Below, piece after piece: positions 25,327 through 33,874 of a stretch of 64,000 nt of DNA. Made by a program: the position numbers and the translations under genes. Under the pieces are notes generated by a model. That model saw nothing but the letters and a program-made list of their open reading frames with translations, was not told where the DNA came from and did no database searches. Where the stretch lies: positions 558,001 to 622,000 of the forward strand of contig NZ_CAMTTE010000001.1 in the NCBI RefSeq assembly GCF_947077775.1, in the 5' to 3' direction. Source of the DNA: Salinibacter pepae. GTDB taxonomy: Bacteria > Bacteroidota > Rhodothermia > Rhodothermales > Salinibacteraceae. The first letter of the stretch is position 1, and the number at the start of each line of letters is the position of its first letter.

Positions 25327-27861
25327 CTAGCGTCCGCCCCCGCCGAAGCCCTGCCCCAGCGAGAACTGGAAGGACCAGCCCGGGGACTCGATGTTGCCCG
25401 TTTCGAGCGAGCGGTAGGATTCAAAGTTGTATCCGTAGTTAAACTCGATCATGCCCACGATGGGAAGGAACAGCTTCACGCCCACTCCGGCCGACCGGTA
25501 CAGGTCGTTGGGGGTGTACGCGTTCAGGCTGTTCCACGCATTGGCCGCGTCGAGGAACAGGTACGGACGCGCCTGCAGCTGCTGCGACTCGACCGCCTTC
25601 CACCGAAACTCGGAGGTGTACTTGTTCATCACCTGGCCGCCCTGGGGCTGCAGGTTGCCCCCCCGGGTGCGGTTGAGCGGACCGATCACGCCGCGCGGGT
25701 ATCCGCGCATGAAGACCGGGTCCGTCCCGAACGTGCCGCCCTGGTAGTCGAACGGCGTCCCGCCCACCTCGAAGGTCTCGAACCGGACCGGATCGCCGGT
25801 GATGGAGCCGATGTAGCCAAAGTTGGTCCCGACGCCGAACGAGAAGTTCTCCCCAATCGGGACGTTCCAGCTCGAATTGAGCCGCCACTTGTGGTACTGA
25901 ACCAGGTCGCCGATCGGCGGGGCCACCTCCACCGAGAGCGACACCTTCGATCCGGTGCGGGGGAAGGTGGGGTTGTCGACAGAATTGCGGCTCAGCGACT
26001 GCCGGAACGTGATGGACTGGTTGGTGCCGTACGGGACGCTGCCGAAGAGGGGACGCCGATTTCCGGTACTCGCATCGCGGCCCCGGTTGTCGTAAAGCTG
26101 AAATCCCACGCGCGACCCGACCATAAACTTGTCGTCGGGCCAGTTTAGCCGCTGGCGGACGAACAGGTTGGCCGAGATGTTCTGAAACCGGCCGTCGCGG
26201 ATGCCACGAGAGGCGCTGCGTCCCCCGAAGACCGAGCGGGTGTACTTCGAGTACGACACCGAGCCCCCGACCGGCGTCGGGCTGCCCCCGAACCAGGGCT
26301 CCGTGAAGGAGAGCGAATAGTTCTGGTAGTAGGTGCCGTTGGTCCGCACGTTCACGCTCAGCTTCTGGCCGTCGCCGGACGGAAGCGGGCGCCAGGCGTC
26401 GCCCTCGAACAGGTTCTGGGCCGAGAAATTGTTGAACTGAAATCCGAGCTGGAGGACGAGCCCGAACTGCCCGAACGTTCCGGAGAGCTGGAGCTGGTCG
26501 CTCCCCACCTCCTCAACGCTGTAGCTGACGTCCGCCTCTTTTTCCTCCTGATCGACACTGATGTCGGGCCCGCCGGACAGGGACTCCTGGCTGAAGTAGT
26601 CCAGCTGGTTGAGGCGGCGAATCGACTCCTGAATCGCGCTCCGGCTGAACCGATCGCCGGGCACCGTGTACAGCTCCCGGCGAATGACGTAGTCTTTGGT
26701 CTTCGTGTTGCCGGTGATGTTGATGTCGCCGAAGTTGTAGATCTCTCCCTCCCGCACGTCCATTGTGATGTCGAGCGAGTCCCCCGCTGCGACCCGCACC
26801 GTTGGCTGCACGTCCGCCCGCATGTAGCCGCGGTCCATGTAGAGGCCCAGCACCCCGCTCTGCCGCCCGCTGCCGTATAGGTTCTCGTCGAGGGCCTTGC
26901 CGTTGTACACCTCGCCCTCCGTGAGCCCCAACTGCTCGGACAAGACCCGGTCCGGGTAGACGCTGTTGCCCTCCCAGTCGACCTCGCGCACGTAGTACTG
27001 GTCGCCCTCCCGCACCTTCACGTCGATCCCGAGCCCGCCGTCTCCCATGTAGTATACCGAGTCCCGGACGATCTGGGCGTCGTAGTAGCCGTGCTCGCGG
27101 TACAGATCGATGACGAGATCAAGGTCGTCCTCGTAGGCGTCCCGCTTGAACTGCTCCCCCTTCCAGATGCGCCACCAGCGGTTTTCGCGCGTCTCCTCCA
27201 TCGCCCCCCGCAGGTCCCCATCGTCAAATCGTTCGTTGCCGAGGAAGCGGATGCGCTCGACCTCGATCTCCTCCTTCCGGTCTACGTTGAAGACCAGTCG
27301 GACGCGGTTGTCCTGGGTGCTCGTGCGCTGCACGCTGACGTCCGTCCGCAGATAGCCCTCGTCCTTGTAAAAGTTTTTGATGATCTGCTTGGCCCGCTCC
27401 ACGTCGGAGGGACGAGCGGGGCTTCCCTTCAGGAGGGGGATCTGCTTCTTCAGGTCCTCACGATCCCCATCGTCGATGCCCTGTAGCTTGTAGGCGGTAA
27501 GGGTGGGCTCGGGCGTCACGTCGATGACGAGCGTCACGTTGCCCCCCGATTGGTCGGTCCGGTGAATGGACACGTCCGAGAACGTTCGGAGGTCGTAGAT
27601 GGCGCGGATGGCCTGGCTGATGGCCTGGCCGGACGGGAGCGTCACTTCCTGGCCCGCCGCCAGGCCGCTCGACTGGATAACGAACTGGCGCGTCTGCGCA
27701 TCTTCCACCCCACGCACCTGGATGTCTTCAACCACGAACGTGGGGCGTGGCCCGGCCGCGCTGCCCGATCCGGACGCGGGACTCGTCGTCTGTGCAGTCC
27801 CGGCAAGGGGCGCACCGACAAAGAGCACAGCGAGAACAAAAGCGGGCAGCCGTAGGCGCAT
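25327..27861 (-). CDS. bamA: Outer-membrane protein assembly factor BamA
   Basis: 844 residues. Signal peptide 1-23 (LPAFVLAVLFVGAPLAGTAQ), five POTRA domains from about 40 to 450 (examples VEDIQVRGVEDAQTRQFVIQ, IEVERIRFLGNERFDDGDLR, IYNFGDINITGNTKTKDYVI), then the 16-strand Omp85 barrel with the lid-loop segment FMRGYPRGVIGP (about 730) and the usual FxWDxR-like Phe/Gly-rich end FQFSLGQGFGGGGR. It inserts beta-barrel proteins into the outer membrane. The terminal strand is followed by extra Gly/Arg residues, not ending on an aromatic. Preceded by uppS and followed by two ompH genes. Confidence 0.95.
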   Translation of the reverse strand: MRLRLPAFVLAVLFVGAPLAGTAQTTSPASGSGSAAGPRPTFVVEDIQVRGVEDAQTRQFVIQSSGLAAGQEVTLPSGQAISQAIRAIYDLRTFSDVSIHRTDQSGGNVTLVIDVTPEPTLTAYKLQGIDDGDREDLKKQIPLLKGSPARPSDVERAKQIIKNFYKDEGYLRTDVSVQRTSTQDNRVRLVFNVDRKEEIEVERIRFLGNERFDDGDLRGAMEETRENRWWRIWKGEQFKRDAYEDDLDLVIDLYREHGYYDAQIVRDSVYYMGDGGLGIDVKVREGDQYYVREVDWEGNSVYPDRVLSEQLGLTEGEVYNGKALDENLYGSGRQSGVLGLYMDRGYMRADVQPTVRVAAGDSLDITMDVREGEIYNFGDINITGNTKTKDYVIRRELYTVPGDRFSRSAIQESIRRLNQLDYFSQESLSGGPDISVDQEEKEADVSYSVEEVGSDQLQLSGTFGQFGLVLQLGFQFNNFSAQNLFEGDAWRPLPSGDGQKLSVNVRTNGTYYQNYSLSFTEPWFGGSPTPVGGSVSYSKYTRSVFGGRSASRGIRDGRFQNISANLFVRQRLNWPDDKFMVGSRVGFQLYDNRGRDASTGNRRPLFGSVPYGTNQSITFRQSLSRNSVDNPTFPRTGSKVSLSVEVAPPIGDLVQYHKWRLNSSWNVPIGENFSFGVGTNFGYIGSITGDPVRFETFEVGGTPFDYQGGTFGTDPVFMRGYPRGVIGPLNRTRGGNLQPQGGQVMNKYTSEFRWKAVESQQLQARPYLFLDAANAWNSLNAYTPNDLYRSAGVGVKLFLPIVGMIEFNYGYNFESYRSLETGNIESPGWSFQFSLGQGFGGGGR

Positions 27862-28030
27862 GCTGATTGGGCGCTCGTTGAAGAACGTCGTTGTATGGCA
27901 ATCAGCCCGGTAAAACAGGAGTCCACGCGGGCAGTTTCGGGGGACCGGACGTGCGCACTTCCTTTAACGCACCTTCCCCGGGAATTATTCTCTCCCCCGA
28001 CCAAAGACCGTCCAGGCCGATCGCCTCCCG

Positions 28031-28861
28031 CTACGTCCCATGGCCGGGATCGTCGGCGGAGGCGCGCTCGATGCGGCCGAACCGTCGGTCTCGGTCCTGG
28101 TAGCTGCGAATGGACGCGTACAGCTGGGGCCGCCGAAACGCCGGCCAGAACTCGTCGGTGATGTAGAACTCCGTGTAGGCGCTCTGCCAGAGCAGGAAAT
28201 TGGAGAGACGAAACTCGCCCCCCGTCCGGACCAGAAGGTCCGGGTCCGGCATGCCCGACGTGTCGAGCTGCTCCTCGAACAGGGCCGCGTCGATGTCGTC
28301 CGGCGAACACTCTCCCTCTTCGACCTTGGTGGCAAGGTCCCGGGCGGCCCGCACGATCTCCCAGCGCCCGCTGTAGGAGAGCGCGAGGGTCAGCGTCATG
28401 CGGTCGTTCTCCGCCGTGTCCCGTCTGGTCTGACGGAGGGCGTCCTGGCACGACCCGGGAAGCTCGGACAGGTCGCCAATGGTCTGCAGCCGCACCCCAT
28501 TCTCCATCAGCGTGTCCCGCTCCTCCTTCACGGTCTGTACCAGAAGTTCCATCAACGCATTGATCTCCGCGTCGGGCCGCTCCCAGTTTTCGGTGCTAAA
28601 CGTGTAGAGGGTAAGGTAGTCGATGCCGAGCTCCGCGCAGGCCTCCGTCACGTCGCGGACGGACGTCACGCCCTCGTGGTGCCCCACGACCCGGGCCTCG
28701 CCCCGCTCCTGGGCCCAGCGGCCGTTCCCGTCCATGATACAGGCCACGTGGGCCGGGAGCTCTCCCCGGTCCCGGAGGGCACGCTGCCGCTGATCGTCAC
28801 TGAGCTCGGCCGCTTCACACTGGGCGGATCCGTTCGCTGAGGGATGCCGAGACGATGCCAT
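28031..28861 (-). CDS. uppS: Isoprenyl (undecaprenyl) diphosphate synthase
   Basis: 276 residues. Cis-prenyltransferase making the C55 carrier lipid for peptidoglycan and surface polysaccharides. Signatures: HVACIMDGNGRWAQERGEAR (about 38-57; catalytic Asp44), VVGHHEGVTSVRDVTEACAE, LTLYTFSTENWERPDAEINA, LTLALSYSGRWEIVRAAR, and LLVRTGGEFRLSNFLLWQSA with the C-terminal EFYITDEFWPAF. The first 30 residues are a polar extension beyond the usual length. ATG at 28861 chosen; the further upstream frame overlaps probable promoter sequence. It lies between rseP and bamA. Confidence 0.95.
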   Translation of the reverse strand: MASSRHPSANGSAQCEAAELSDDQRQRALRDRGELPAHVACIMDGNGRWAQERGEARVVGHHEGVTSVRDVTEACAELGIDYLTLYTFSTENWERPDAEINALMELLVQTVKEERDTLMENGVRLQTIGDLSELPGSCQDALRQTRRDTAENDRMTLTLALSYSGRWEIVRAARDLATKVEEGECSPDDIDAALFEEQLDTSGMPDPDLLVRTGGEFRLSNFLLWQSAYTEFYITDEFWPAFRRPQLYASIRSYQDRDRRFGRIERASADDPGHGT

Positions 28862-28940
28862 GGGACTACGTCGCTCCGTCCGAATGTACGCACGATGGGG
28901 GACGCACTCTCCCCGGTGTTGCGAAGTGCAACAGGATGGT

Positions 28941-28969
28941 AACCTACGAGGCGCCACCTCGAAGGTCAA
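28941..28969 (-). promoter_or_regulatory. Possible sigma70-type promoter for uppS
   Basis: On the minus strand TTGACC (28964-28969), a 17-base spacer and TAGGTT (28941-28946), about 80 bases before the uppS ATG. The -35 matches the consensus at five of six positions; the -10 matches at three including the first TA and last T. Just upstream lie two more TTGACA boxes within the 16-bp tandem repeat. This suggests uppS-bamA can be transcribed separately from rseP; sequence evidence only. Confidence 0.35.
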
Positions 28970-28986
28970 CGGCCCTGCCTACGCAT

Positions 28987-29018
28987 TTTGTGTCAACCGC
29001 CCTTTGTGTCAACCGCCC
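28987..29018. repeat. Perfect 16-bp tandem direct repeat between rseP and uppS
   Basis: Two adjacent identical copies of TTTGTGTCAACCGCCC. On the minus strand, the direction of transcription of both flanking genes, each copy reads GGGCGGTTGACACAAA and so contains the -35 hexamer TTGACA. The block ends 26 bases before the rseP stop codon (29045) in transcription terms it lies just downstream of that stop. It may be a duplicated promoter element, an operator pair or a simple replication slippage duplication. Confidence 0.85.
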
Positions 29019-29044
29019 TCCCGGAGAGCCCCCCGGCCCCTGGA

Positions 29045-30487
29045 CTACAGCCGCAGAATGTCGTTAAAGATGAGGAACGCCATGAACCCAATCAGCAAAA
29101 TCATCCCCACCTGCTGGGCCACGAGCCGCACCCGCACGGAGGGGCGGCGGCGCGTGACCGCCTCGTAGAGCAGAAACAACAGCTGCCCGCCGTCCAGCGC
29201 CGGGATGGGGAGGATGTTCATGATGGCCAGCGTGATCGAGAGCGCCGCGATGAGCCGCCAGTACGCAGTGGCCCCCGCCGCCGCTGCCTCGCTGGTGACG
29301 TCCGCGATCATCACCGGCCCGCCGAGGCTGTCGGTCAGGCTGTCGCGCCCCTCCGCAATCCGCTTCAGGGTAACGACGATGTTGCGGCCGTAGGTCCAGG
29401 TGTCCACGGCCCCTGCCTTCAGCGCGGCCAGGGGGCCGTACGTCACGGTCCGGATCCCAAACTCGTCGAACAGGGCCTGCCGCGTCACCGAGCTCGCCCT
29501 GGGACTTCGAACCCCGAGGAGGTACCGCTCCCGCTCCGAATCGTAGCGGGCGGCGACCGAGTCCGCAAGCACGACGCCTTGACCGGTGCGCCGAACGACT
29601 CGTGGCGACCGCGACCGGTCCGACTCCCCGACGAGAGAGTCTGGACGAACCCACCGCATCGCCACCCGCGCCCCCTCTGCCTGCTGCAGACGTGCACTCA
29701 TTTCCCGCCAGAACCGCACCGTATCGCCCTGGAGGGCGTAAATCCGGTCTCCCGTCTGCAGCCCCACCGAGTCGGCCGGGCTGCCGGCCTCCACGGCCCC
29801 AATGAGCGCAGGCTGAAACCCGAGCCCAAAGCCCTGCTCGTTGCTCCGGGCGCGGCTCAGCCGCGAGATGAAGTTGGGGGGGCCGGTAATGGTCTGTCGC
29901 TCTCCGTCCCGGACGACGGTGATGGTCAGCGTGTCCGCCGCAATGAGCGACGACGGCTCCACCTGCCGGAAGCGCTCAAAATCGCTGCCGTTCACCTGGA
30001 CGATGCGGTCCCCCGTTCGCAGCCCCAAATCGTGGGCGACCGATCCCGCTTCCACGTACACCTGCTCTACGTTCTCCGCGGGGATGTACGTCTCGCCCTC
30101 GCTCCAGCTTAGCCCGCCGAAGATCACGATCGCCAGGACGGCGTTGAATATCACCCCGGCACTGATCACGATGATGCGCTGCCAGACGGGCTTTCCCCGA
30201 AACTCCCACGGCTCGGGGTCGGCCTCCACGTGGTCGGTGTCGAGGCTCTCGTCGATCATGCCGCTAATTTTCACGTAGCCGCCCAGCGGCGTGGCCCCCA
30301 CTGCGTACTCGGTGTCCCCGTACGTCCGCCCGAACAGCGTCGGCGGAAACCCGATCGAGAAGCGCTCGACCCGCATGTCGAAGTACTTGGCCGTCAGGAA
30401 GTGGCCCAGCTCGTGGACGAACACCAGGATGGTGAGTGCGAGGAGCACCCAGAGGGTGGACGTGAGAACGCTGACTACAAGCTCCAT
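29045..30487 (-). CDS. rseP: RIP metalloprotease RseP (site-2 protease, M50)
   Basis: 480 residues, slightly longer than E. coli RseP (450). Zinc-binding HELGH at 25-29 in the first membrane helix (ILVFVHELGHFLTAKYFDMR), GATPLGGYVKISGM, two tandem PDZ domains in the middle (EAGSVAHDLGLRTGDRIVQV and VEAGSPADSVGLQTGDRIYA), and the third zinc ligand in MNILPIPALDGGQLLFLLYE near the C-terminus. It cuts membrane-embedded anti-sigma factors or signal-peptide remnants. The linker after the second PDZ (DSLVGESDRSRSPRVVRRTG) is longer than usual. It follows dxr by 69 bases, as in many bacteria. Confidence 0.95.
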   Translation of the reverse strand: MELVVSVLTSTLWVLLALTILVFVHELGHFLTAKYFDMRVERFSIGFPPTLFGRTYGDTEYAVGATPLGGYVKISGMIDESLDTDHVEADPEPWEFRGKPVWQRIIVISAGVIFNAVLAIVIFGGLSWSEGETYIPAENVEQVYVEAGSVAHDLGLRTGDRIVQVNGSDFERFRQVEPSSLIAADTLTITVVRDGERQTITGPPNFISRLSRARSNEQGFGLGFQPALIGAVEAGSPADSVGLQTGDRIYALQGDTVRFWREMSARLQQAEGARVAMRWVRPDSLVGESDRSRSPRVVRRTGQGVVLADSVAARYDSERERYLLGVRSPRASSVTRQALFDEFGIRTVTYGPLAALKAGAVDTWTYGRNIVVTLKRIAEGRDSLTDSLGGPVMIADVTSEAAAAGATAYWRLIAALSITLAIMNILPIPALDGGQLLFLLYEAVTRRRPSVRVRLVAQQVGMILLIGFMAFLIFNDILRL

Positions 30488-30556
30488 ACAGCAGCAGTGA
30501 GGACCGGGAGGCCAGTACGCCTCAGTAGAAAGGCAGCGACAGATTCATCCTGTCGT

Positions 30557-31762
30557 TCAATTTGATGTCGGTAGGGGGAGTTCCTCGACCCGCCGGCGGG
30601 CCTCCGTGTCCGCCGCCACCAGATCGTCCAGGGTGGGACTGGGCTGCACGGGGAGCTGCTCAAGCACCCGTTCAACGGCACGGGGAATGTCCAGGAAGCC
30701 CAGTTGGCCCTCCAGAAAGCGCCCGACGGCCGCCTCGTTGGCGGCGTTCAGGAGGGCCGGGGCCGTGCCCCCTGCCTCCAGGGCGTCGTAGGCGAGCCGC
30801 AGGCACGGAAACTTCTCCAGGTCCGGCCGCTCGAAGTCGAGGCGCGAGAGTTCGTCCCAGTCCAGCCGCTCGTGGGCGGCGGGCCAGCGGGACGGGTAGC
30901 TCAGCGCGTACTGAATGGGCACCTTCATGTCCGGGACGCCGAGCTGCGCCTTCACGGCCCCGTCGGCAAACGACACCATCGAGTGCACAATGGACTGCGG
31001 GTGGACGAGCACCTGAATGCGCTCGACCGGCACGTCGAACAGCCACTTCGCCTCAATCACCTCCAGCCCCTTGTTCATCATGGTGGCGGAGTCGACCGTG
31101 ATTTTCGCCCCCATCGACCAGTTCGGATGGTCGAGGGCCTCCTCCACCGTGATGTCGCCAAACGTCTCGGCCGGGCGGTCCCAAAACGGCCCGCCGGACG
31201 CGGTCAGCACGAGCTCCTCGACCGCCCGCTCGGACTCGCCCGCCAGGCACTGAAAAATCGCCGAGTGCTCGCTGTCGACGGGCAGTAGCTGCCCGCCTCC
31301 GTCCGCCGCGGCCTGCGTGACCAGCGCGCCCCCCACGACCAGCGTTTCCTTGTTGGCGAGGGCGACCTGCTTCCCCGCCCGCACCGCCCTCAGGATGGGC
31401 CGGAGCCCCGCAAAGCCGACCACCGCCCCCAGCACCACGTCCACGTCCGACCGCGTGGCCGCCTCGCTCAGCCCCTCCGTCCCCACGAGGACCCGCACGT
31501 CCGGCGCGTCCGCCGGCAGCGTTTTCTTGAACGCCTCGGCGCTCTCGGCGGACCCGACGGCCACGCACTCGGGACGAAACTCCTGCACCTGCTTGGCAAG
31601 GCGCTCCACATTCTGTCGGCAGGTGAGCACCCGCACGTCGAACCGGTCCGGAAAGAGCCGGACCACCTCGAGCGTTTGGGTGCCGATCGACCCGGTCGCC
31701 CCGAGGAGGGCGAGCCGGCGCGGCTCCGGGTCCGTCGTTCCGTTCTGAGAGAATGCGTCCAT
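30557..31762 (-). CDS. dxr: 1-deoxy-D-xylulose 5-phosphate reductoisomerase
   Basis: 401 residues. Second enzyme of the MEP isoprenoid pathway; uses NADPH to give 2-C-methyl-erythritol 4-phosphate. Motifs: LALLGATGSIGTQTLEVVRL (NADPH binding), ALANKETLVVGGALV, PVDSEHSAIFQCL (metal-binding Asp and Glu), TASGGPFWDRP, HPNWSMGAKITVDSATMMNK, and LNAANEAAVGRFL. Start at the ATG at 31762 by alignment to the family; the upstream frame is antisense to the TPR gene region. First gene of the minus-strand envelope run; the products of dxr feed uppS downstream and the polyprenyl synthetase at 62988-63986. Confidence 0.96.
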   Translation of the reverse strand: MDAFSQNGTTDPEPRRLALLGATGSIGTQTLEVVRLFPDRFDVRVLTCRQNVERLAKQVQEFRPECVAVGSAESAEAFKKTLPADAPDVRVLVGTEGLSEAATRSDVDVVLGAVVGFAGLRPILRAVRAGKQVALANKETLVVGGALVTQAAADGGGQLLPVDSEHSAIFQCLAGESERAVEELVLTASGGPFWDRPAETFGDITVEEALDHPNWSMGAKITVDSATMMNKGLEVIEAKWLFDVPVERIQVLVHPQSIVHSMVSFADGAVKAQLGVPDMKVPIQYALSYPSRWPAAHERLDWDELSRLDFERPDLEKFPCLRLAYDALEAGGTAPALLNAANEAAVGRFLEGQLGFLDIPRAVERVLEQLPVQPSPTLDDLVAADTEARRRVEELPLPTSN

Positions 31763-31986
31763 GAAGATGTGCCACACTAAACGAGGAAAAGTTGAACCTG
31801 CCGCGCCGCCGGTCGCCGCGTCGCGAGGTTGGCCCGGGCACGGAAACGTCCGTCTCGGGCGTGCCGTAGGGTACCACTGTCCACCACCGGGATGCCCCCG
31901 TCGCTGGACGTACCGGATTTCCCCGCACGCCTTCTCCCCCTGCCGTGCCCCGCCCCCGACTGCCACGGGTCCTTTCCGCCGAAGGC

Positions 31987-33828
31987 ATGCGCTGCCTGCT
32001 GATCGTGCTCGCCCTCGGGCTCCTGCTCGGGCCCGTGGCCGGCCCCGCCCATGCCCAGCGGTCCGACAGCACGCAACTGAGGAAATTCCAGCGGGCCAAC
32101 GAGTTCCTCCGTGCCGACCGGCCCGAACGCGCCCTTCCCCTGCTGGAGTCGCTTTACGCCAACGCCCCGGAGAATGCGGCGTTCTACCGAAAGCTGAAGC
32201 AGGCCTACGAGAGCCTCAAGCGCTACCGCGACGCCCTCCGGCTGGTGGAGGAGCGCATCGGCTCCCCCCCGACCGTTTCCCGCCTCGCCGAAAAAGCCCG
32301 TCTCCAGTACCAGAAGGGCGAGGGGGACGCCGCCGATGCCACGTGGGATCGGGCGCTCGCACTCGCCCCTAACGAGCCCCAGACGTACCGAACCGTCTAC
32401 AACACCCTGGCCGAGCTGCGCCAGTTCCGCAAGGCCATCGCGGTCCTCCAGAAGGGGCGCGCCGCCCTCGACCAGCCCGACGCGTTCCGGACCGAGCTCG
32501 CCCACCTGTACGGCCTGGACGGCCAGTTTGAGGCCGCCATGCAGGAGTACGTCGCGTTTCTCGCCGAGGCCCCCAACCGCCTCAACTACGTTCGGAGCCG
32601 CCTTCGGACGTTTGTCGAACAGGGGCAGGGCATTGCGGCCAGCATCCAGGTGCTCCAGCAGACGGTTCGGGAGAACCCCCTGAACGAGGCCTACCGGACG
32701 CTCCTGGCGTGGCTGCACACGGAGCAAGACAACTACGCGGCGGCGTTCGACGAGTACCGGGCCCTGGACCGTCTCGGGGACCGCCAGGGGCAGATCCTCT
32801 TCGGGTTCGCCCGCCGGGCCGCCGACGCGCAGCGCTACGGCGTGGCCACTCGGGCCTGCGAGGCCATCCAGGAGCAGTATCCGCGGTCGGGCGTCGCCCC
32901 GGAGGCGCAGAAGCTCCGTGGCGACCTCTACCGCCGCTGGGCCAGTGAGGGGGCCGACTCCACCACGGCCGCCCAAGACTCTGTCCGGTACGCCCGAGCC
33001 CGGACGGCCTACAAAACGTTCCTTCGCCAGAACCCGGGGCACGCGGACTATCCGGCAGCCCTTCTCCGGCTCGGGACGCTCCAGATCGACGCCTACCGCA
33101 ACCTGGACGGCGCCCAGGAGACCCTCAGCCAGCTCGTGTCGAATCACCCAGAAACCACGGCCGCCGAGAAGGGCCAGTATCAACGGGGCCGCATTGCGGT
33201 CCTTCGGGACTCGCTCGACCGCGCCCGCCTTCTTTTTTCCCGCCTGGCCGCCAACGCGCAGTCGAGCGACCTCGCCGACCAGGCCCAGTACGAACTGGCG
33301 CTCCTGCACTTTTACCAGGGGGAGTTCGACGCCACGGCGGCCCGGGCCTCCTCCATCAGCGAAAACCCATCGGCGGACGTGGCCAACGACGCCATCGCGC
33401 TGAAAACCCTCTTGCAGGAGGCCCGCGGCCCCGACTCGCTCGACACGCCCCTTCGCACCTTCGCTCGCGTTCGGCTCTACGATCGGCAGCAGGCCCACGG
33501 CCGTGCGCTCGACTCGCTCGATGCCCTCCTGCGGCGGCACCCGCGGCACCCGCTCGCCGACGACGCTCGGTTCCGGCGGGCCCACATCCACCTCGCCCGC
33601 CACGACACCTCGGCGGCCCTCGCGGCGTTTCGGGCCGTGCCGGAGCGGCATCCGCGCAGCCCCTACGCCGACCGCAGTCTGTTCCAGAGTGCGTCACTCC
33701 TGGAGGCAAATGGCCGCCCCGCGGCGGCCGTCGAGGCCTACGACCGCCTCTTGTCGGAATACCCCACGTCCCTCCTCGCAGGGGATGCCCGGAGCCGCCT
33801 TCGTGTCCTCCGCCGGTCTCAGGGCTGA
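31987..33828 (+). CDS. Exported TPR-repeat protein
   Basis: 613 residues. Signal peptide 1-24 (CLLIVLALGLLLGPVAGPAHA), followed almost entirely by tetratricopeptide-like helix pairs: NEFLRADRPERALPLLESLY, LKQAYESLKRYRDALRLVEE, YNTLAELRQFRKAIAVLQKG, ELAHLYGLDGQFEAAMQEYV, and, after about 330, units of the YbgF/BamD kind (DYPAALLRLGTLQIDAYRNL, RHPLADDARFRRAHIHLARH, EYPTSLLAGDARSRLRVLRR). A periplasmic or outer-membrane scaffold for protein or polysaccharide assembly is the usual role; no partner is evident. ATG at 31987 sits directly before the signal peptide. Divergent from dxr. Confidence 0.8.
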   Translation: MRCLLIVLALGLLLGPVAGPAHAQRSDSTQLRKFQRANEFLRADRPERALPLLESLYANAPENAAFYRKLKQAYESLKRYRDALRLVEERIGSPPTVSRLAEKARLQYQKGEGDAADATWDRALALAPNEPQTYRTVYNTLAELRQFRKAIAVLQKGRAALDQPDAFRTELAHLYGLDGQFEAAMQEYVAFLAEAPNRLNYVRSRLRTFVEQGQGIAASIQVLQQTVRENPLNEAYRTLLAWLHTEQDNYAAAFDEYRALDRLGDRQGQILFGFARRAADAQRYGVATRACEAIQEQYPRSGVAPEAQKLRGDLYRRWASEGADSTTAAQDSVRYARARTAYKTFLRQNPGHADYPAALLRLGTLQIDAYRNLDGAQETLSQLVSNHPETTAAEKGQYQRGRIAVLRDSLDRARLLFSRLAANAQSSDLADQAQYELALLHFYQGEFDATAARASSISENPSADVANDAIALKTLLQEARGPDSLDTPLRTFARVRLYDRQQAHGRALDSLDALLRRHPRHPLADDARFRRAHIHLARHDTSAALAAFRAVPERHPRSPYADRSLFQSASLLEANGRPAAAVEAYDRLLSEYPTSLLAGDARSRLRVLRRSQG

Positions 33829-33874
33829 CGCCCGGTGCTCCCGAAACGCCTTTTCCCAACCCGCTGCCTCTACG

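Noticed and set aside
28987-29018. Possible CRISPR array from adjacent direct repeats
   Set aside because: Only two 16-bp copies with no spacer between them and no cas genes.
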